The notes: generated by a model from the letters alone, not told the origin. Positions 1 through 9,691 are shown, counted from the stretch's first letter. The stretch is DNA of 64,000 nt from Hydractinia symbiolongicarpus (GCF_029227915.1 NC_079878.1:35888231-35952230); one strand, 5' to 3'. Numbers and translations: made by a program.

Positions 1-756
1 TACAGATGCTGGGTTTTTCCAGCATAATGGCATCTATAACAATATCAAATTCTACGCAAGGTGGCAATATTTTTTGTTATCAATTTTGTTCTAAAAGTCT
101 TAACCCGAAATATCTGATCTTATGATAAAAATTTTCTTATAACAAATATGTGTAAAGTTTCAGAAATGTGTAGCTACTTAGTTTATAAATAATATGTTTT
201 AGTCCAATGAGTATCCAGATCAGTTGAAACGTCCTAACCATCATCTCAGTTATTCTCAAAGAAGTCTTTTTTTGTGTACTGCTCAGCAACATGTTTAATC
301 TGAATTTGCTGCTTCTGGTTTCTGCGTATATCTATTTGACGTCCATTGCTGTACATCTTTAAGCTAATTTAGAAACTAGGGCTCTTGTAGTCGAAAAACG
401 GCGCTATAATTGCACCTATAATCATGGCAGCAGTAATTGTCGCCAAACTTAACCATCCGTGACTATATCCTTACCTTGCCACTAAAGACACTTATACAGA
501 ACACCGCCAACACATCCCACAAACTTATCGAAAACAAACAACCAAGCTAATCTCAACAATATTATAACCATTGAATACAATTAAAGCGATAAAAATATCA
601 TAACGAACAGCAGCAGCAACAGTTTGTTTGTTTGCCTGTTTATTTGTTTGTTTTCTACTGTATATAAACAGATTGTTTGCGGTACAAACGAAGCGCTAGT
701 TTAAAATCAACATTAAAACTCGACTTTATTCTTAATTTAGTAAGTATCACTAATTC
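1..756 (+). repeat. Polinton left terminal inverted repeat
   Basis: This is the reverse complement of 17535-18297 with only scattered differences. The 7-bp length difference equals the part of the left end lying outside the window. The inner boundary is sharp: the TIR ends around 756 and sequence homologous to gene a begins at once, whereas on the right the TIR and gene a are separated by 1.4 kb. No capsid or enzyme motif is seen. A TTTG-rich stretch lies at 625-655 (TTTGTTTGTTTGCCTG and relatives). Confidence 0.9.
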
Positions 757-812
757 CAAAGGGGCTGTATTCAAACTGTGCATCCAGATACGATGATGGA
801 TCCTCCCTTACC

Positions 813-1124
813 ATGTCATTTAATTTTGGTTATCATCCTGAATGGCTGGAAAAATATAAGTGTATCCTAGCCAGGATACAGCAATCGTATGGTAGTGAGT
901 TCGTCACCTCATCAGTTAAGAACGGTAGATACCTGAACACAAAAATTAAAGAATGGGATGGTAAAATAAACACGTATTTCTACAATCTTCAATTACCTAT
1001 GCGACAGCCATGTGAATGTATCTGTATACTAAAAATATCCAGCATTTATCAACAGGGGTCTTGCTTGAGGAGTGTAAATATAAGTCCGTTGAACAATCCA
1101 GGACACGACATCTTATTGATTTAG
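813..1124 (+). pseudogene. Polinton gene a, left copy (unknown function)
   Basis: 103-residue frame starting MSFNFGYHPEWLEKY, with no family I recognise. The mirror copy on the right (15677-16135, minus) reads further at both ends, 152 codons. Here a stop after HDILLI interrupts what the right copy continues. It sits just inside the left TIR, with the N-terminal extension lost at the 756 junction. It is aromatic-rich (WLEKYKC, TYFYNL) and has no membrane segment. Called broken because both its ends are shorter than those of the mirror copy. Confidence 0.55.
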
Positions 1125-1255
1125 ATAACCACTAGGAACCATTCATTGTGGTATAGTAAAAACTCGGTAGATTATTGTATATTAATGTTGTATACAAAAT
1201 AAACTATGAATGGTTTAAAAGGGAAGCGAGAGGATGAGGGATAAGTGGGTATCCA

Positions 1256-1580
1256 AGTGGGTATAAGGTCAATAACGGAGTTGAGTTTGGTCTCCACCAG
1301 CAACCTAATACCCTCGTGCTTCTTGCTTTTGACATCTAACCTCTTACCAACATTTTTCAGACCCTACGGCTATGGTGATGCCTCCCATGGCCACGGCCAA
1401 TGGTACACCAATTCCGGATAGCATGCTACCAATGCCAATACCCGAAGTAATGACACTTACGGCCAGCAGACCATGATCGGTGTATCTAACCCACGTACCG
1501 TGAATTTTGAACTTTTTGGCGAGTTTAATCTCATTACGTAGACATTGTTCCACTTCTTCGATTTTTTTGAGTCTGTACAC
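1256..1580 (-). pseudogene. Polinton gene b, left copy: Gly-rich membrane protein with frameshift
   Basis: The N-terminal part (1344-1580) has a basic head and then a long small-residue hydrophobic stretch (LAVSVITSGIGIGSMLSG and on), probably two membrane passes. After AVGSEKCW the frame closes. The next frame continues with a basic, helical tail containing SKKHEGIRLL and TKLNSVIDL, which resembles the tails of small membrane proteins I recall from cnidarian Polintons. The same frame break is present in the right copy at 15534, so it is older than the duplication or was copied by conversion. Function is unknown; a virion membrane or capsid-associated role is a guess. Confidence 0.55.
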
Positions 1581-1658
1581 TTGACTTTCATTATTTTATT
1601 GATCAGGAGCACTCGGTGGTAATGAAAGATATAATTTCATGACTTCATCATTATTCAT

Positions 1659-2258
1659 TTATTGTATAACCAGGTGCAAGTTTATACCCATAAGTAAAAC
1701 GTTCTTATCGTGGTGATGTTCATCTGTCAGCATAAATTCGAGACGATCCGTCGATCCCTTTAAAGAAAGGTATACAGGGTTATCAAAAATCCATGTTAAC
1801 ATATCTCCCCAAGCACCTACCTCCTTGGTAGGTAGGATGGCTAGTATCTTGGATTTTCTACCATCGAGCAAGCAATTATCCTCATCGAGTTGGTGGCAAG
1901 TGAGTCTCAAGCGCTGATAGACATCCGTCGTGTAAAAGCTGTTATGGTCACCCTCGGTAAACATTGCTTCGGTATGAAGATTATAACCCATAAGGTCCAG
2001 TAGTGATTTATCGACTATCGCAATGTACCCCTTGCTAACCCTAACCCTGCACGCTCCATTCCTGAGTACAAAGAGCTTGATCCTGTTCCCTGCTTGATTG
2101 TTGACTATGGCAGCGAGATCCTCAATCCTATATAGACCCTTCTCGATCGTTATGAGGGCTTCAAAAGCTCCAACATTAAAGTTCCCATCATCGGTTGATC
2201 CGCGCACCGCTTTATGAATCTTGATATCATTCTTTTTTTCAAAAAGATTCAGCCACAT
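1659..2258 (-). CDS. Polinton gene c, left copy (possible minor capsid protein)
   Basis: Open frame of 199 residues starting MWLNLFEKKNDIK. It looks all-beta, with no membrane segment. The C-terminal stretch SLKGSTDRLEFMLTDEHHH recalls the end of Polinton and adintovirus minor capsid (penton-type, single jelly-roll) proteins, which carry a similar TDRLxFxLTD segment; this is a resemblance from memory, not a search. It lies head-to-head with gene d across about 120 bp. The left copy is intact. The right copy (14765-15328) has a stop at 15212 and a deletion. Among the structural genes of the arms this is the only one open in at least one copy. Confidence 0.6.
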   Translation of the reverse strand: MWLNLFEKKNDIKIHKAVRGSTDDGNFNVGAFEALITIEKGLYRIEDLAAIVNNQAGNRIKLFVLRNGACRVRVSKGYIAIVDKSLLDLMGYNLHTEAMFTEGDHNSFYTTDVYQRLRLTCHQLDEDNCLLDGRKSKILAILPTKEVGAWGDMLTWIFDNPVYLSLKGSTDRLEFMLTDEHHHDKNVLLMGINLHLVIQ

Positions 2259-2376
2259 ACCTCAAATGCTAACAGACTTCAATGCGATCCTCGTGTACTG
2301 TCCTAGGTAGTCCTCAAATATTGTAGGCTTTTCGATATCAGTGATATACAGTTGCTTCATGTTTCTTTAAGAAAAT

Positions 2377-3372
2377 ATGAATATATATTCGTACAACCCG
2401 AAGGCAAAATACAAGTTCAACAGAGGCCAGTGGCCTCTAGGTGTAACTAACTTGGAGCATCAGGACCTCTACGTGTCTACGACTCAGCACATTTCCGTGG
2501 CCTTCCCACAGTTCACCAAGTACCCCATCAATGTTCCCACTAATCTGTTGAACGATCCCGTGAGTGTAAATTGGGAGGGGCAAGCCTTGGACTATTGGAA
2601 CATCCAGGTGAATTTTGCTTGTCATTGCGCGACAATGGCGTTGGGGATCTCTGCCAAGCACATGAGTGGCTGCGTACCCCTCGTTAACTCGATATTTAAA
2701 TTCCACGAGTACTACCACATGAGACGTATCCTAGCGAGAATAAAGGTACCTATGCCATACGAAGGAGGCTTTTCACAATACGATAACCCCTTTTCCACCT
2801 TGGGGTATGCTCGAGTATGTCGTGAGTATGGTGCGGATCCCAACGCTTTGTACAAGTTCAAAGCCCTAGTGTCAGCGCTAACAAATTGTAGATGGTGGTC
2901 GCAAGTTGATGGGGATTGGGCCAAGTTCATTATGCCCACTAACCAGGGTCTGACATCGGAGGGCCTGATGTAGCTTAGCGAGAGCATTCGCGTTTACGTG
3001 ATCTTGCTACTAGGATCCCAAACGAGTGCCAAGGCCTCAATCCTAGGCTCTAAAGCCGATAACTTCACCGCAAGACATATCCTCCTGCAGAAATTCAAGG
3101 CGATGGTTCAACGTGAGGAAAACGTAGGTCAAGACATTACCGAGTTTCAAAAGGTGCTCCAGTATGCACGGAATTTTGCCGTAATGTCCAGCGTGTGCAT
3201 GCTTCCCTCCAACATGGATCTCCGCATTGGAAAGATTGTGGGGTATAACAACAACCTTTTAATCGCGCCATCTAACATAGGTGTAGGCGTGGAGCTAGAT
3301 CTGATTACCATGGGCCATACTGTCAAGCATGAGGCAACCTTCACCACACCTCTTAGGCAACATATCAAGTAA
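2377..3372 (+). pseudogene. Polinton gene d, left copy (conserved, unknown; one in-frame stop)
   Basis: Two frames, 2377-2973 and 2998-3372, are one gene of about 331 codons: the TAG at 2971-2973 is AAG in the mirror copy and the frame is otherwise continuous. Features are an N-terminal SYNPKAKYKFNRGQWPLG, a central NLLNDPVSVNWEGQALDYW and a C-terminal NMDLRIGKIVGYNN. I recall a protein of this kind next to the capsid gene in cnidarian Polintons, but know no function for it. It is cysteine-poor and without clear membrane segments, consistent with a structural or assembly protein. It is transcribed away from gene c and towards gene e. Confidence 0.62.
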
Positions 3373-3501
3373 CATTCTGATACCAATGAAGCCTAAAGGC
3401 AGCATGAAGATACAAAAGCCACGCTGGTGACGGCGGGAATAGGGCTAATTCTCGCATATATTTGAATGAAATAGGTCTAATGTGTTTATCACCTAGACTC
3501 T

Positions 3502-4633
3502 TCATCTATTCTTCCCACTCCTTCTGTTCCCCACGTATGCAACGACGATACCCACAGCTCCCGCGATGGCCTTGTATAGATGTCTCGCTACAAATTCCAC
3601 AACCTTGGCGGCTACCCTGAAAAAGAATTTACTTACCTGCCAAATATGTAAGGAACCGTCCTAATCTCTCCAGCTGCATTTAAACAAATCCCTTGATCAT
3701 CAGCACTTTTTACGGCGCTTGTGCTTCCTCCAGTGACAGCGAGCACGATGGTGAAAACCAGTAGACCAACAGCGGAGACGATGCTCGCGATGATCAAGCC
3801 TTGTTCCTTGAACAAAATGGTCAATTTCTCTCGTAAGGATGTGTCATTTCCAGCTATTTTCATGAGGGTCTCCTTAATTGCCTTCAGCTGATTGTGGATA
3901 TCCTTAGCCCAACTTTTTTGTTGCTCCTCGGATACACCTGGTGTAGCTTTCTTTGTCTCTAACCTCTGAAGCTCGCGGTTGAACCCCTTTCTGTCACGTT
4001 CGTCTAAGGCTTCGTTAAAGGAAGTATCCTAAATGAGGTTCTTAATTTCATCAACTACATTCTTAAGTAGCGGCAGCATCTCGATAGTGTCATCATTGCC
4101 ATGATCTGCTCCACATCGATCATGAGCCTCCCGGCCGTTGGCGCGATAGGCGTAATATAGCCTTCGAACCCCATACGCCCCGAAAGATTCTTAGGGCGTA
4201 GCATCCTCAGCAGTGTCGATCCAATAATTCTACATTCGCCATTATCTTTCCTTGTGAGGATTATGTCATCGAAAAAAAGCTGGTTATTGTTCGGCCTAAA
4301 ATTGTCGTAAGGTATCGCATCTAGTTTTGGTTCCTCATTCATCCCAACCGCAAGATGTTTGTAAAAGCTAACAACCTTCGACCTTTTCAGTCTTTCCCCT
4401 TGACTAAGCGTAGTGTCGTCTCCTTCCTACTCCAGCAGCCTTTTCAACCATTCCGGTTGACTTAGCGTGGTGTCTGTCTCAGTTGCTTCTATTCCACTCG
4501 CCTGGGCCTCAGTGCTTGGTACGGGAATATCCTCGGGTCTAAGGATCTTCCTCTCGCTACTAAACTCCTCGGCTTCGTCTTGAATATTTTCCTCTGGCGT
4601 AAAGTCATCTTCATATCCCGCATTATCAGCCAT
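3502..4633 (-). pseudogene. Polinton gene e, left copy: coiled-coil membrane protein, several breaks
   Basis: Fragments 4427-4633, 4055-4342 and 3633-3863, plus a tail ending at 3502, line up as one protein of roughly 370 residues. Order: acidic N-terminus (PEENIQDEAEEF), an uncharacterised middle, a charged coiled coil, one membrane segment (NIVSAVGLL-type, then TIVLAVTGGST), and a basic amphipathic tail. Breaks are a TAG at 4427-4429, a frameshift near 4080, an extra frameshift near 4020 in this copy, and a frameshift just after PYIFGR near 3633. The first, second and last are identical in the right copy. The family (LFKEQG before a Gly/Ser-rich hydrophobic stretch) is one I recall as conserved in cnidarian Polintons without known function. 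It starts 37 bp from the capsid gene, divergently. Confidence 0.62.
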
Positions 4634-4670
4634 TTATTCAATCCACAATTGCCATAAGGAATTAAAGACA

Positions 4671-5597
4671 ATGCTCGGGATGAAAGGGAAAAAACAAAGG
4701 GTGAAGATCAGCCATATACTGAGCACAATCAACCAAAACGAAGAATTGTACGTGGACGTACCAAAAATGGGACAGAATGATGTAATTTTCCCAGGGTCTC
4801 TCAAACTCTTCTTTGACCTGGAGCTTACGGGTACCAATCGTACGATCGTAGCAAGTATCGGCAAATCCCTGGTTCAAACCCTTCGCATCAGCTTGAAGGG
4901 TCACGAAGTGCAAAACATCGCCGACTACAACACCCTGGCAGTGTATTGAGATCTGTGGCTACCGAAATTTCAACGAGACAACAATCTTATTCTTGAAGGT
5001 ATCAACGAAAACGACGGAATTATCCGTGCTCTACAGGTGAAGGCCAGTGACCATGTAGGAAATAATGAGAAAAAGGCCATCGCTACGGCCTACGGTAATA
5101 CTTTTGCCATCCCTATCGGCAAAATGTTTGAGTTGACGAGGGATCCCCCATTCTACCAGGCTGGAATCCATGATCGACTCCAGTTCATCCTGCATTTCGC
5201 GTCTTACGGTGATGTCATAAAGGATGCAGGAACCGCAGCCGTTGGGAGCACGGAAGCCAAGCCAGCCGATGTTGGTTATAAAATTACCAATATCGCGCTC
5301 GAGATTAATAAGGTGACAACCGAAAACCTCGCGAGTGCTATGATGTCACGCTACAGCCGCCTCGCCCTGCTCTATGAGCGTGTAGTCCGCAGCAAGGTCA
5401 TACGATAAAGAAAGCTGACACAAGCTACAATTTACAATTAAATACCCCTGCCAAGAGCTTGAAGGGTGTCCTCCTATTATTTCAGGATCCTACCGTGGTC
5501 AAGGCATATTCTGGTAACAATGAAAAGTTTTATAACCCCAAGATCGAGAATATTTTTGTTACTATCGAGGGTGAGGCTAATCAACTCTTCAGCCAAC
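4671..5597 (+). pseudogene. Major capsid protein, left copy, truncated and interrupted
   Basis: Double jelly-roll capsid protein of Polintons/adintoviruses. Markers are MLGMKGKKQRVK at the start, PGSLKLFFDLELTG, GKSLVQTLRISLKG, AIATAYGNTFAIPIG and SLKGVLLLFQDPT. The frame is cut by TGA at 4947-4949 after LAVY (also in the right copy), continues to the region ending KVIR near 5408, shifts frame, and resumes at 5459. At 5597 it is replaced in frame by polymerase sequence, so the last roughly 120 residues of the right copy are missing. In Polintons this protein builds the predicted icosahedral capsid; this copy cannot. Confidence 0.85.
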
Positions 5598-6139
5598 TGT
5601 GTTACATGGACACGGACCCGTTCGTATACCACATTCGAACCCATGACTTTTGCAAGTACATAGCTAACGATGTTGAAGCACGCTTCGATATTAGTGCCTA
5701 TACGAAGGATGAAAAAAGACCTCTGCCAATAGGGAAGAACAAGAAAGTCGTGGGCTTGATGAAGGATGAACTTGGGGGCAAGCCTATAACGGAATTCATC
5801 ACATTGAGACCGAAGGCCTATACCTACAGGAGCCTCACGAAAGAAGACGGCGATAGAAAGGCCAAAGGTGTCAAGAGAGCTGTGACTAAGAAATGTATCA
5901 CTTTCGAGGACTATAAGCAATGTCTGAAGGAAGGCATCGATATTAACAAAACTTGGCGTTGTATACAAAACAAAGGGCATAACATATACATGCAAGAAGT
6001 CACAAAAATTGCCCTTAATAGAGCTGATGACAAAAGGATCGTTCAGTCGGATCAGATAACCACATTATTTTTTCAACCGGTAATGACCTCTGGTCATTAC
6101 CGGTTGAAAAAAATAAAAAAATGGAGTTTTTGCTATTGA
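5598..6139 (+). pseudogene. Protein-primed DNA polymerase B, C-terminal remnant
   Basis: Begins with the palm motif C-type segment YMDTDPF (family YxDTDS), followed by GKNKKVVGLMKDELGGK and TLRPKAYTYRSL, the thumb-proximal conserved blocks of Polinton pPolB, and a C-terminus ending SGHYRL. Only about 165 of the usual more than 1000 residues remain. The exonuclease domain and palm motifs A and B are absent. The Ser usually following YxDTD is Pro. Upstream it is fused in frame to capsid sequence at 5597. A 21-bp inverted duplication interrupts the last codons (6068-6112). It overlaps the next gene by about 19 bp. Family assignment is firm; inactivity is certain. Confidence 0.88.
6068..6112. repeat. 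Perfect 21-bp inverted repeat with 3-nt loop at the end of pPolB
   Basis: Arms 6068-6088 and 6092-6112 are exact reverse complements around TCT. The right arm holds the natural last codons of pPolB (GHYRLKK). The left arm is the same segment inverted, which adds foreign codons inside the C-terminus. The second Polinton fragment in this window ends the gene with GHY plus a basic tail and has no such insert. Confidence 0.9.
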
Positions 6140-6706
6140 TTGCGAATATTCTTCCGTATATATTGATACTTGCTTTCCTCTATCGATACAAACGTATAAT
6201 AAATAGGATGTCTTCGTTATCTGAAATAATCGATGATGTTGTCGATACACCATTAGAGGCTGTTGAACAAAAATCTATAGACAAACGCCAGGCACTGAAG
6301 GACATCCGCAAAACCAAGCCACACCTCTTAGGAAAAAACTGTACCAAAGCATTTTTGGACAAAGCATCACCAGAGGCTATCGAGAAAATATACGCTGAAA
6401 TCATTGAACGCGACCTCCATGAGAAAGGAGCCCAAGACTGCCAGAGCTCTCAGTACCCATGCAATAAGTATGTATACTAAAGCCATCGGCAACCTTGTAT
6501 CTTTAGATGATCCCGAGGCCCTACGCCAGGATCTAGAGGGGGACCCTATTATAAAAGAATCCATGGCTGACCTGGGTATAGTCCTGTACACAGCCTTTGG
6601 TCGATTCCTCACACCTCTGTTGGTAGCTGCCCATACCATCAATCACACGAAGATCTCAAAGTCCATTGATGAAAAGGAGGTAGAGGAGAAGAAAAAGAAT
6701 GTTTGA
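6121..6706 (+). pseudogene. Polinton gene i: membrane-anchored protein, frameshifted
   Basis: The N-terminal frame (6121-6480) starts with a strong membrane helix (FLLLIANILPYILILAFLY) followed by a charged region. Near 6420 the reading passes to the frame 6404-6706, which carries ALSTHAISMYTKAIGN, DPIIKESMADLG and FLTPLLVAAHTINH. The homologue at 52861-53477 has the same order, showing this is one gene of about 190 residues just downstream of pPolB. I recall such a protein from cnidarian Polintons, function unknown. One frameshift inactivates it. Confidence 0.65.
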
Positions 6707-6766
6707 CGAATTCCACCTTCGTGCCTTGGAGATATAATAGGGTATGTTTATACACGGCTACGGCAA

Positions 6767-7150
6767 ATGTATATAGACACATCTTGCCCTATGCTGCGTA
6801 TTGGGTTGAGCATTTCAGATGTAGATATGGGAGATGTTATTATTGACCCTAGCGATGGTGAGTGTATATCAAGCGTGGTATTTACATTGAAACATGTTAT
6901 TCCCAAGCTGGGTCAAATCGTATCACGCACCAAGGTTCAAAATTATAATCCGGAGATTATGTCATTTGATTCTTCTGATTATAAAATAGCGATCCGCTTT
7001 AATGGTGACGATGATGGTAAATGCGAGATTAAACTATGTCAGTACGTGGATCATGGTTGGAACAACAGTCAGCTATTGTCCTATATCAGATTTGTATGCG
7101 TTTCGGCGGGTCTCAATGTCCAAGATGTTTATGAGAAGGTTAATGGATAG
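6767..7150 (+). CDS. Polinton gene j (unknown, 127 residues)
   Basis: Open frame starting MYIDTSCPMLRIG, acidic (DDDGKCEIK, DVDMGDVIIDPSDGE), predicted beta-rich, without membrane segment. It fits between genes i and k in the same orientation with 60 bp upstream and about 10 bp downstream, as expected of a compact element. I do not recognise the family. No obvious homologue is seen in the second Polinton fragment, where genes i and k/l appear to be adjacent. Confidence 0.5.
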   Translation: MYIDTSCPMLRIGLSISDVDMGDVIIDPSDGECISSVVFTLKHVIPKLGQIVSRTKVQNYNPEIMSFDSSDYKIAIRFNGDDDGKCEIKLCQYVDHGWNNSQLLSYIRFVCVSAGLNVQDVYEKVNG

Positions 7151-7160
7151 CAACAAAAAG

Positions 7161-7383
7161 ATGAGTAGCGCTTGTAGTATTATTATCAACCAACAACAAA
7201 CCATTGTTGAAGTAAAAAAAACACCCTGGAAGGGTTGCTGCAGGTAAGAGACTAGCCGAATGGAATCGCCAACAAAGGAAGCTCGGAATAGCTCCACCCA
7301 AGAAAGAACCCATAACATTTAGGGAGTTCCTGAGATACTTTAAGAGAAATTTAAATACTCCCGAGTCCATACTCACGGGATGA
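7161..7383 (+). pseudogene. Polinton gene k: small basic protein with GRVAAGKRLAEW motif, frameshifted
   Basis: A short frame from ATG 7161 closes after KGCCR at 7247. The overlapping frame through about 7225-7383 reads a basic motif (GRVAAGKRLAEWNRQQRK) and ends at TGA 7381-7383. The motif also occurs in gene l next door and in the second Polinton fragment, so the family is real and this copy has a frameshift near 7230. Such basic VAAGKRLA peptides are common in cnidarian Polintons and may bind DNA in the particle; that role is a guess. A 22-codon frame overlaps its end (7380-7448). Confidence 0.5.
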
Positions 7384-7475
7384 AAGAGACTATGGAGATC
7401 CTTGAGGAACAGGGTCTATCCCTCCATCTTTCTGTAGAAGGGAAGTGATTTTATAATCCGCAGGATTTATAAGAA

Positions 7476-7823
7476 ATGAGCACTGAACAACTGCAAGAAG
7501 AAAGGGTCATTACAAAACCATTAAAGCACCCCGGGAGAGTCGCACAGGGTCATAGACTAGCAGCACTGATGAAGAAGAGGAAGGAAGATATAAAACAACA
7601 ACAGGGTGTTGTTGTTACTCCACCCAAAAACTCTTCTGGGGACACTTCTATACAGTCAGGTAGTAGTTTATACATTGGTGGCAGCCTTATTGCAATAATC
7701 GCATGTATTGTAATATATTTTACTCGTAGAAAATCCGCGAGTACCCAGCCTGCACCAGCGGTTCAGCAACCAAGCGTTAGGCAGGAGCCTAAGGCAGATA
7801 TTGACATATTCCACATGCGATAA
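7476..7823 (+). CDS. Polinton gene l: basic motif plus single membrane segment
   Basis: Intact 115-residue frame. The N-terminal half carries HPGRVAQGHRLAALMKKRK, a variant of the basic motif of gene k. A polar linker follows, then one membrane helix around residues 68-88 (LYIGGSLIAIIACIVIYF) and a Pro/Gln-rich cytosolic-type tail. The arrangement suggests a membrane protein with a nucleic-acid-binding head; this is inferred from composition only. It lies 11 bp before gene m, and both are undamaged. Confidence 0.6.
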   Translation: MSTEQLQEERVITKPLKHPGRVAQGHRLAALMKKRKEDIKQQQGVVVTPPKNSSGDTSIQSGSSLYIGGSLIAIIACIVIYFTRRKSASTQPAPAVQQPSVRQEPKADIDIFHMR

Positions 7824-7834
7824 GCTTATAATAA

Positions 7835-8086
7835 ATGTCTACAAATTTAAATCCTAAGCAGAAGGAGATAATCGATATGGTGTACGAAAGTGTTGTGGAC
7901 CTTGGATTTACTTTCGCTTACGCGATGCTTGGTAAGCGATTTTTAGGAATCTCGAGTCCCAGCACAAAGTTGGATACTAATGATGTGATGAAGATGGTGG
8001 TCTACTTTACAGCGGGTCGAGGAAGTCGTGAGATGGCTGTAAGCAAGGGGTGGTTGCCCGCGAGTATAGTCCCCAAGCCTAAGTAA
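7835..8086 (+). CDS. Polinton gene m: small hydrophobic protein
   Basis: 83 residues, intact, starting MSTNLNPKQKEIIDM. A hydrophobic helix (DLGFTFAYAMLGKRFLG) is followed by an amphipathic stretch and a basic Pro-rich tail. Similar small proteins sit just before the packaging ATPase in cnidarian Polintons as I recall them. No function is known. It lies in the same-strand cluster with genes l and n. Confidence 0.55.
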   Translation: MSTNLNPKQKEIIDMVYESVVDLGFTFAYAMLGKRFLGISSPSTKLDTNDVMKMVVYFTAGRGSREMAVSKGWLPASIVPKPK

Positions 8087-8168
8087 GCATATATTCAAAT
8101 GAAAATATCTCTGAATAAGTACATGCAAATTTCATATATATACAACGGGTATATATACGAAGAAAAAA

Positions 8169-8765
8169 ATGCTAGATATTGTCAAGGAACCTCATACAGC
8201 TATCTTTACAGGACCCACTTCTTGTGGCAAGACGCAGCGTGTTCTCGATCTTTTGGAGAACGCGTATCGAGGACACTTCCATATTATCGTGATCTTATGT
8301 TTAACAATCCGATGGAATAGGACTTACTTGGAGAGATCCTTGCTTTGGAAGGATCCTTATGTGTTTATCATCGATCCGAAGGACCAGCTTTTTGAATACC
8401 TCGAGCGATTTTCAAACCTCCCGTCAGGCGAAGAAACATTATTTATCATCGATGACATGATCGCTGACGAGAGCCTGGATAAACGCAGACAACCCTTACT
8501 TTAGCTCGCCATAAGCGGGCGGCACAGAAAACATAGCCTTTGGCTTCTCACACAATCCTACACAGCTTTGCCTAAAAATTTCCGCCGGCAAAAGAAACAG
8601 TTGTTCATGTGGTACCCGCATGAGAAAAGTGATCTTGTTTTGGTGGATCAAGAGACCAACCTGATCGACAACTGGGAGTCCATCAAAAGCCAGTTGAAAA
8701 AATCTAAGCACGCATGTCTTTGGAGAAGGCTTGAGCACCCCAGGGCTTGGAGTAAATTAGAATAA
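8169..8765 (+). pseudogene. Genome-packaging ATPase with one premature TAG
   Basis: P-loop ATPase of the FtsK-HerA superfamily, the Polinton/adenovirus IVa2-to-A32-like packaging motor. Walker A is GPTSCGKT near residue 15. Walker B is LFIIDDM near residue 97. The C-terminal block has KNFRRQKKQLFMWYPHEK and a final SKHACLWRRLEHPRAW typical of Polinton ATPases. The reading frame is continuous from 8169 to 8765 except for TAG at 8502-8504, just after KRRQPLL. Total length, about 198 codons, is near full for the family. It is the least damaged large gene: a single nonsense codon. Confidence 0.85.
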
Positions 8766-8806
8766 ATGTCATACATCAGAATATTAGAAAAGCTTGTCAT
8801 GTAGAA

Positions 8807-8947
8807 ATGGATAAAGTACCCCATTTGGAGAGGAGTCTGGAAGCCCTTCAGGAGGAGCTTCATGATGTTCTGGAGAGAGAAAGGAATACCAAGTATGTTT
8901 TCGGATTCATGTCTGTCCTAATGACCACCCTGTTTGGGATAATGTAA
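8807..8947 (+). CDS. Very small Polinton ORF, charged helix plus hydrophobic tail
   Basis: 46-residue frame starting MDKVPHLERSLEAL, an acidic amphipathic helix followed by a C-terminal hydrophobic segment (FGFMSVLMTTLFGIM). It sits between the ATPase and the BRO-like gene, same strand, with 11 bp to the next start. The tail-anchored layout is plausible for a real gene, but length makes chance possible. Confidence 0.35.
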   Translation: MDKVPHLERSLEALQEELHDVLERERNTKYVFGFMSVLMTTLFGIM

Positions 8948-8958
8948 ATTAAAAAAAT

Positions 8959-9691
8959 ATGTCCTCAATTACATTATTTAACACATTGCCTACCATTGAG
9001 ATATTATTAAACAATAAGGGTCAGCCCATGTTTAAGCGTGCTGATTTGGGAAGGTTTTTGGGTACTGCTCATATAAGAGCAACATACAGGGATGTAAAAA
9101 CCACGCCTCGTAATGAGATCATAGACCATGCGGCAGCCGCATGGTCCAAGGAAGTAAGCAGTGCGATGCTTTCGGAACCCTGGATGCTGCATTAGAGATC
9201 GTACATAGATCTAGAAAACCAAGGGCTCTTGAGATTATGAAATATCTTGCGGCGAAAGGTATCAGAAAATTACAAAATGAAATCGAAGAATATCGTCAAG
9301 CTCTGGCAATACTCAACGATGACCTCCAAGAAAAAGATCAGGAGATTAGGGTACTAGGGCAGAGATACGTACCTAATGGTTATCCGTATGATAATGTGAT
9401 ATGTGTTATTGATAAGAACCATCCTAATCAATGTGGAAAAAAGGGCCAACACCCTCATTACATTATTCGTTGTCAACGTCGATCTCTAAACGATCAGCAG
9501 GATCACCCTACAGGATATGTATCCAGATTAGTAGAAAGAAATCCAATATGTGATGATCCCAACGCCGTACATGGAACAGGTTCAGGGATGATAATTTTGG
9601 GATAGAGAATTCATGGCGAAATCATTTCAGCTTACCCGATGACGCCACACGTGAGCTATTCGAAAGGTTGTACGATATCGATATGGCATAA
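8959..9691 (+). pseudogene. BRO-N-like protein with coiled coil, frameshifted
   Basis: The N-terminal part (8959-about 9150) resembles the BRO-N domain of baculovirus and phage anti-repressor-like proteins (NKGQPMFKRADLGRFLG). The frame then shifts near 9150-9190 to one with VHRSRKPRALEIMKYL, a coiled coil (NEIEEYRQALAILNDDLQ) and a C-terminal domain with QHPHYIIRCQRR, as in BRO/MSV199-type proteins of large DNA viruses and Polintons. A further frame change near 9590 leads to FERLYDIDMA and the stop at 9689-9691. BRO proteins are thought to bind DNA and modulate transcription. The gene converges on the integrase. Confidence 0.7.

Larger units (their letters stand above)
756..5597 (+). repeat. 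Left copy of the internal inverted duplication
   Basis: This block is the inverted copy of 11469-16123 and carries five genes in mirror order: gene a, gene b, gene c, gene d, gene e and the N-terminal two thirds of the capsid gene. The junctions are visible. At about 756 it abuts the left TIR. At about 5597 the capsid reading stops and DNA polymerase C-terminus begins in the same frame. The copies differ by substitutions and small indels, for example about 45 bp missing on the right near 15215. I infer that it replaced the left-end content, including most of pPolB. Confidence 0.88.

Noticed and set aside
2437-2718. Frames opposite genes d and c in the Polinton arms (for example 2437-2718, 14305-14586, 13629-13877)
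   Set aside because: They are antisense shadows of the conserved genes and are mirrored in both arms simply because the arms are.
3633-3660. 20-bp intron (GTAAGT to TTTTTCAG) at the end of gene e
   Set aside because: Both splice consensus sites are present in both arms, but such an intron is far too short for an animal spliceosome. Treated as a shared frameshift.
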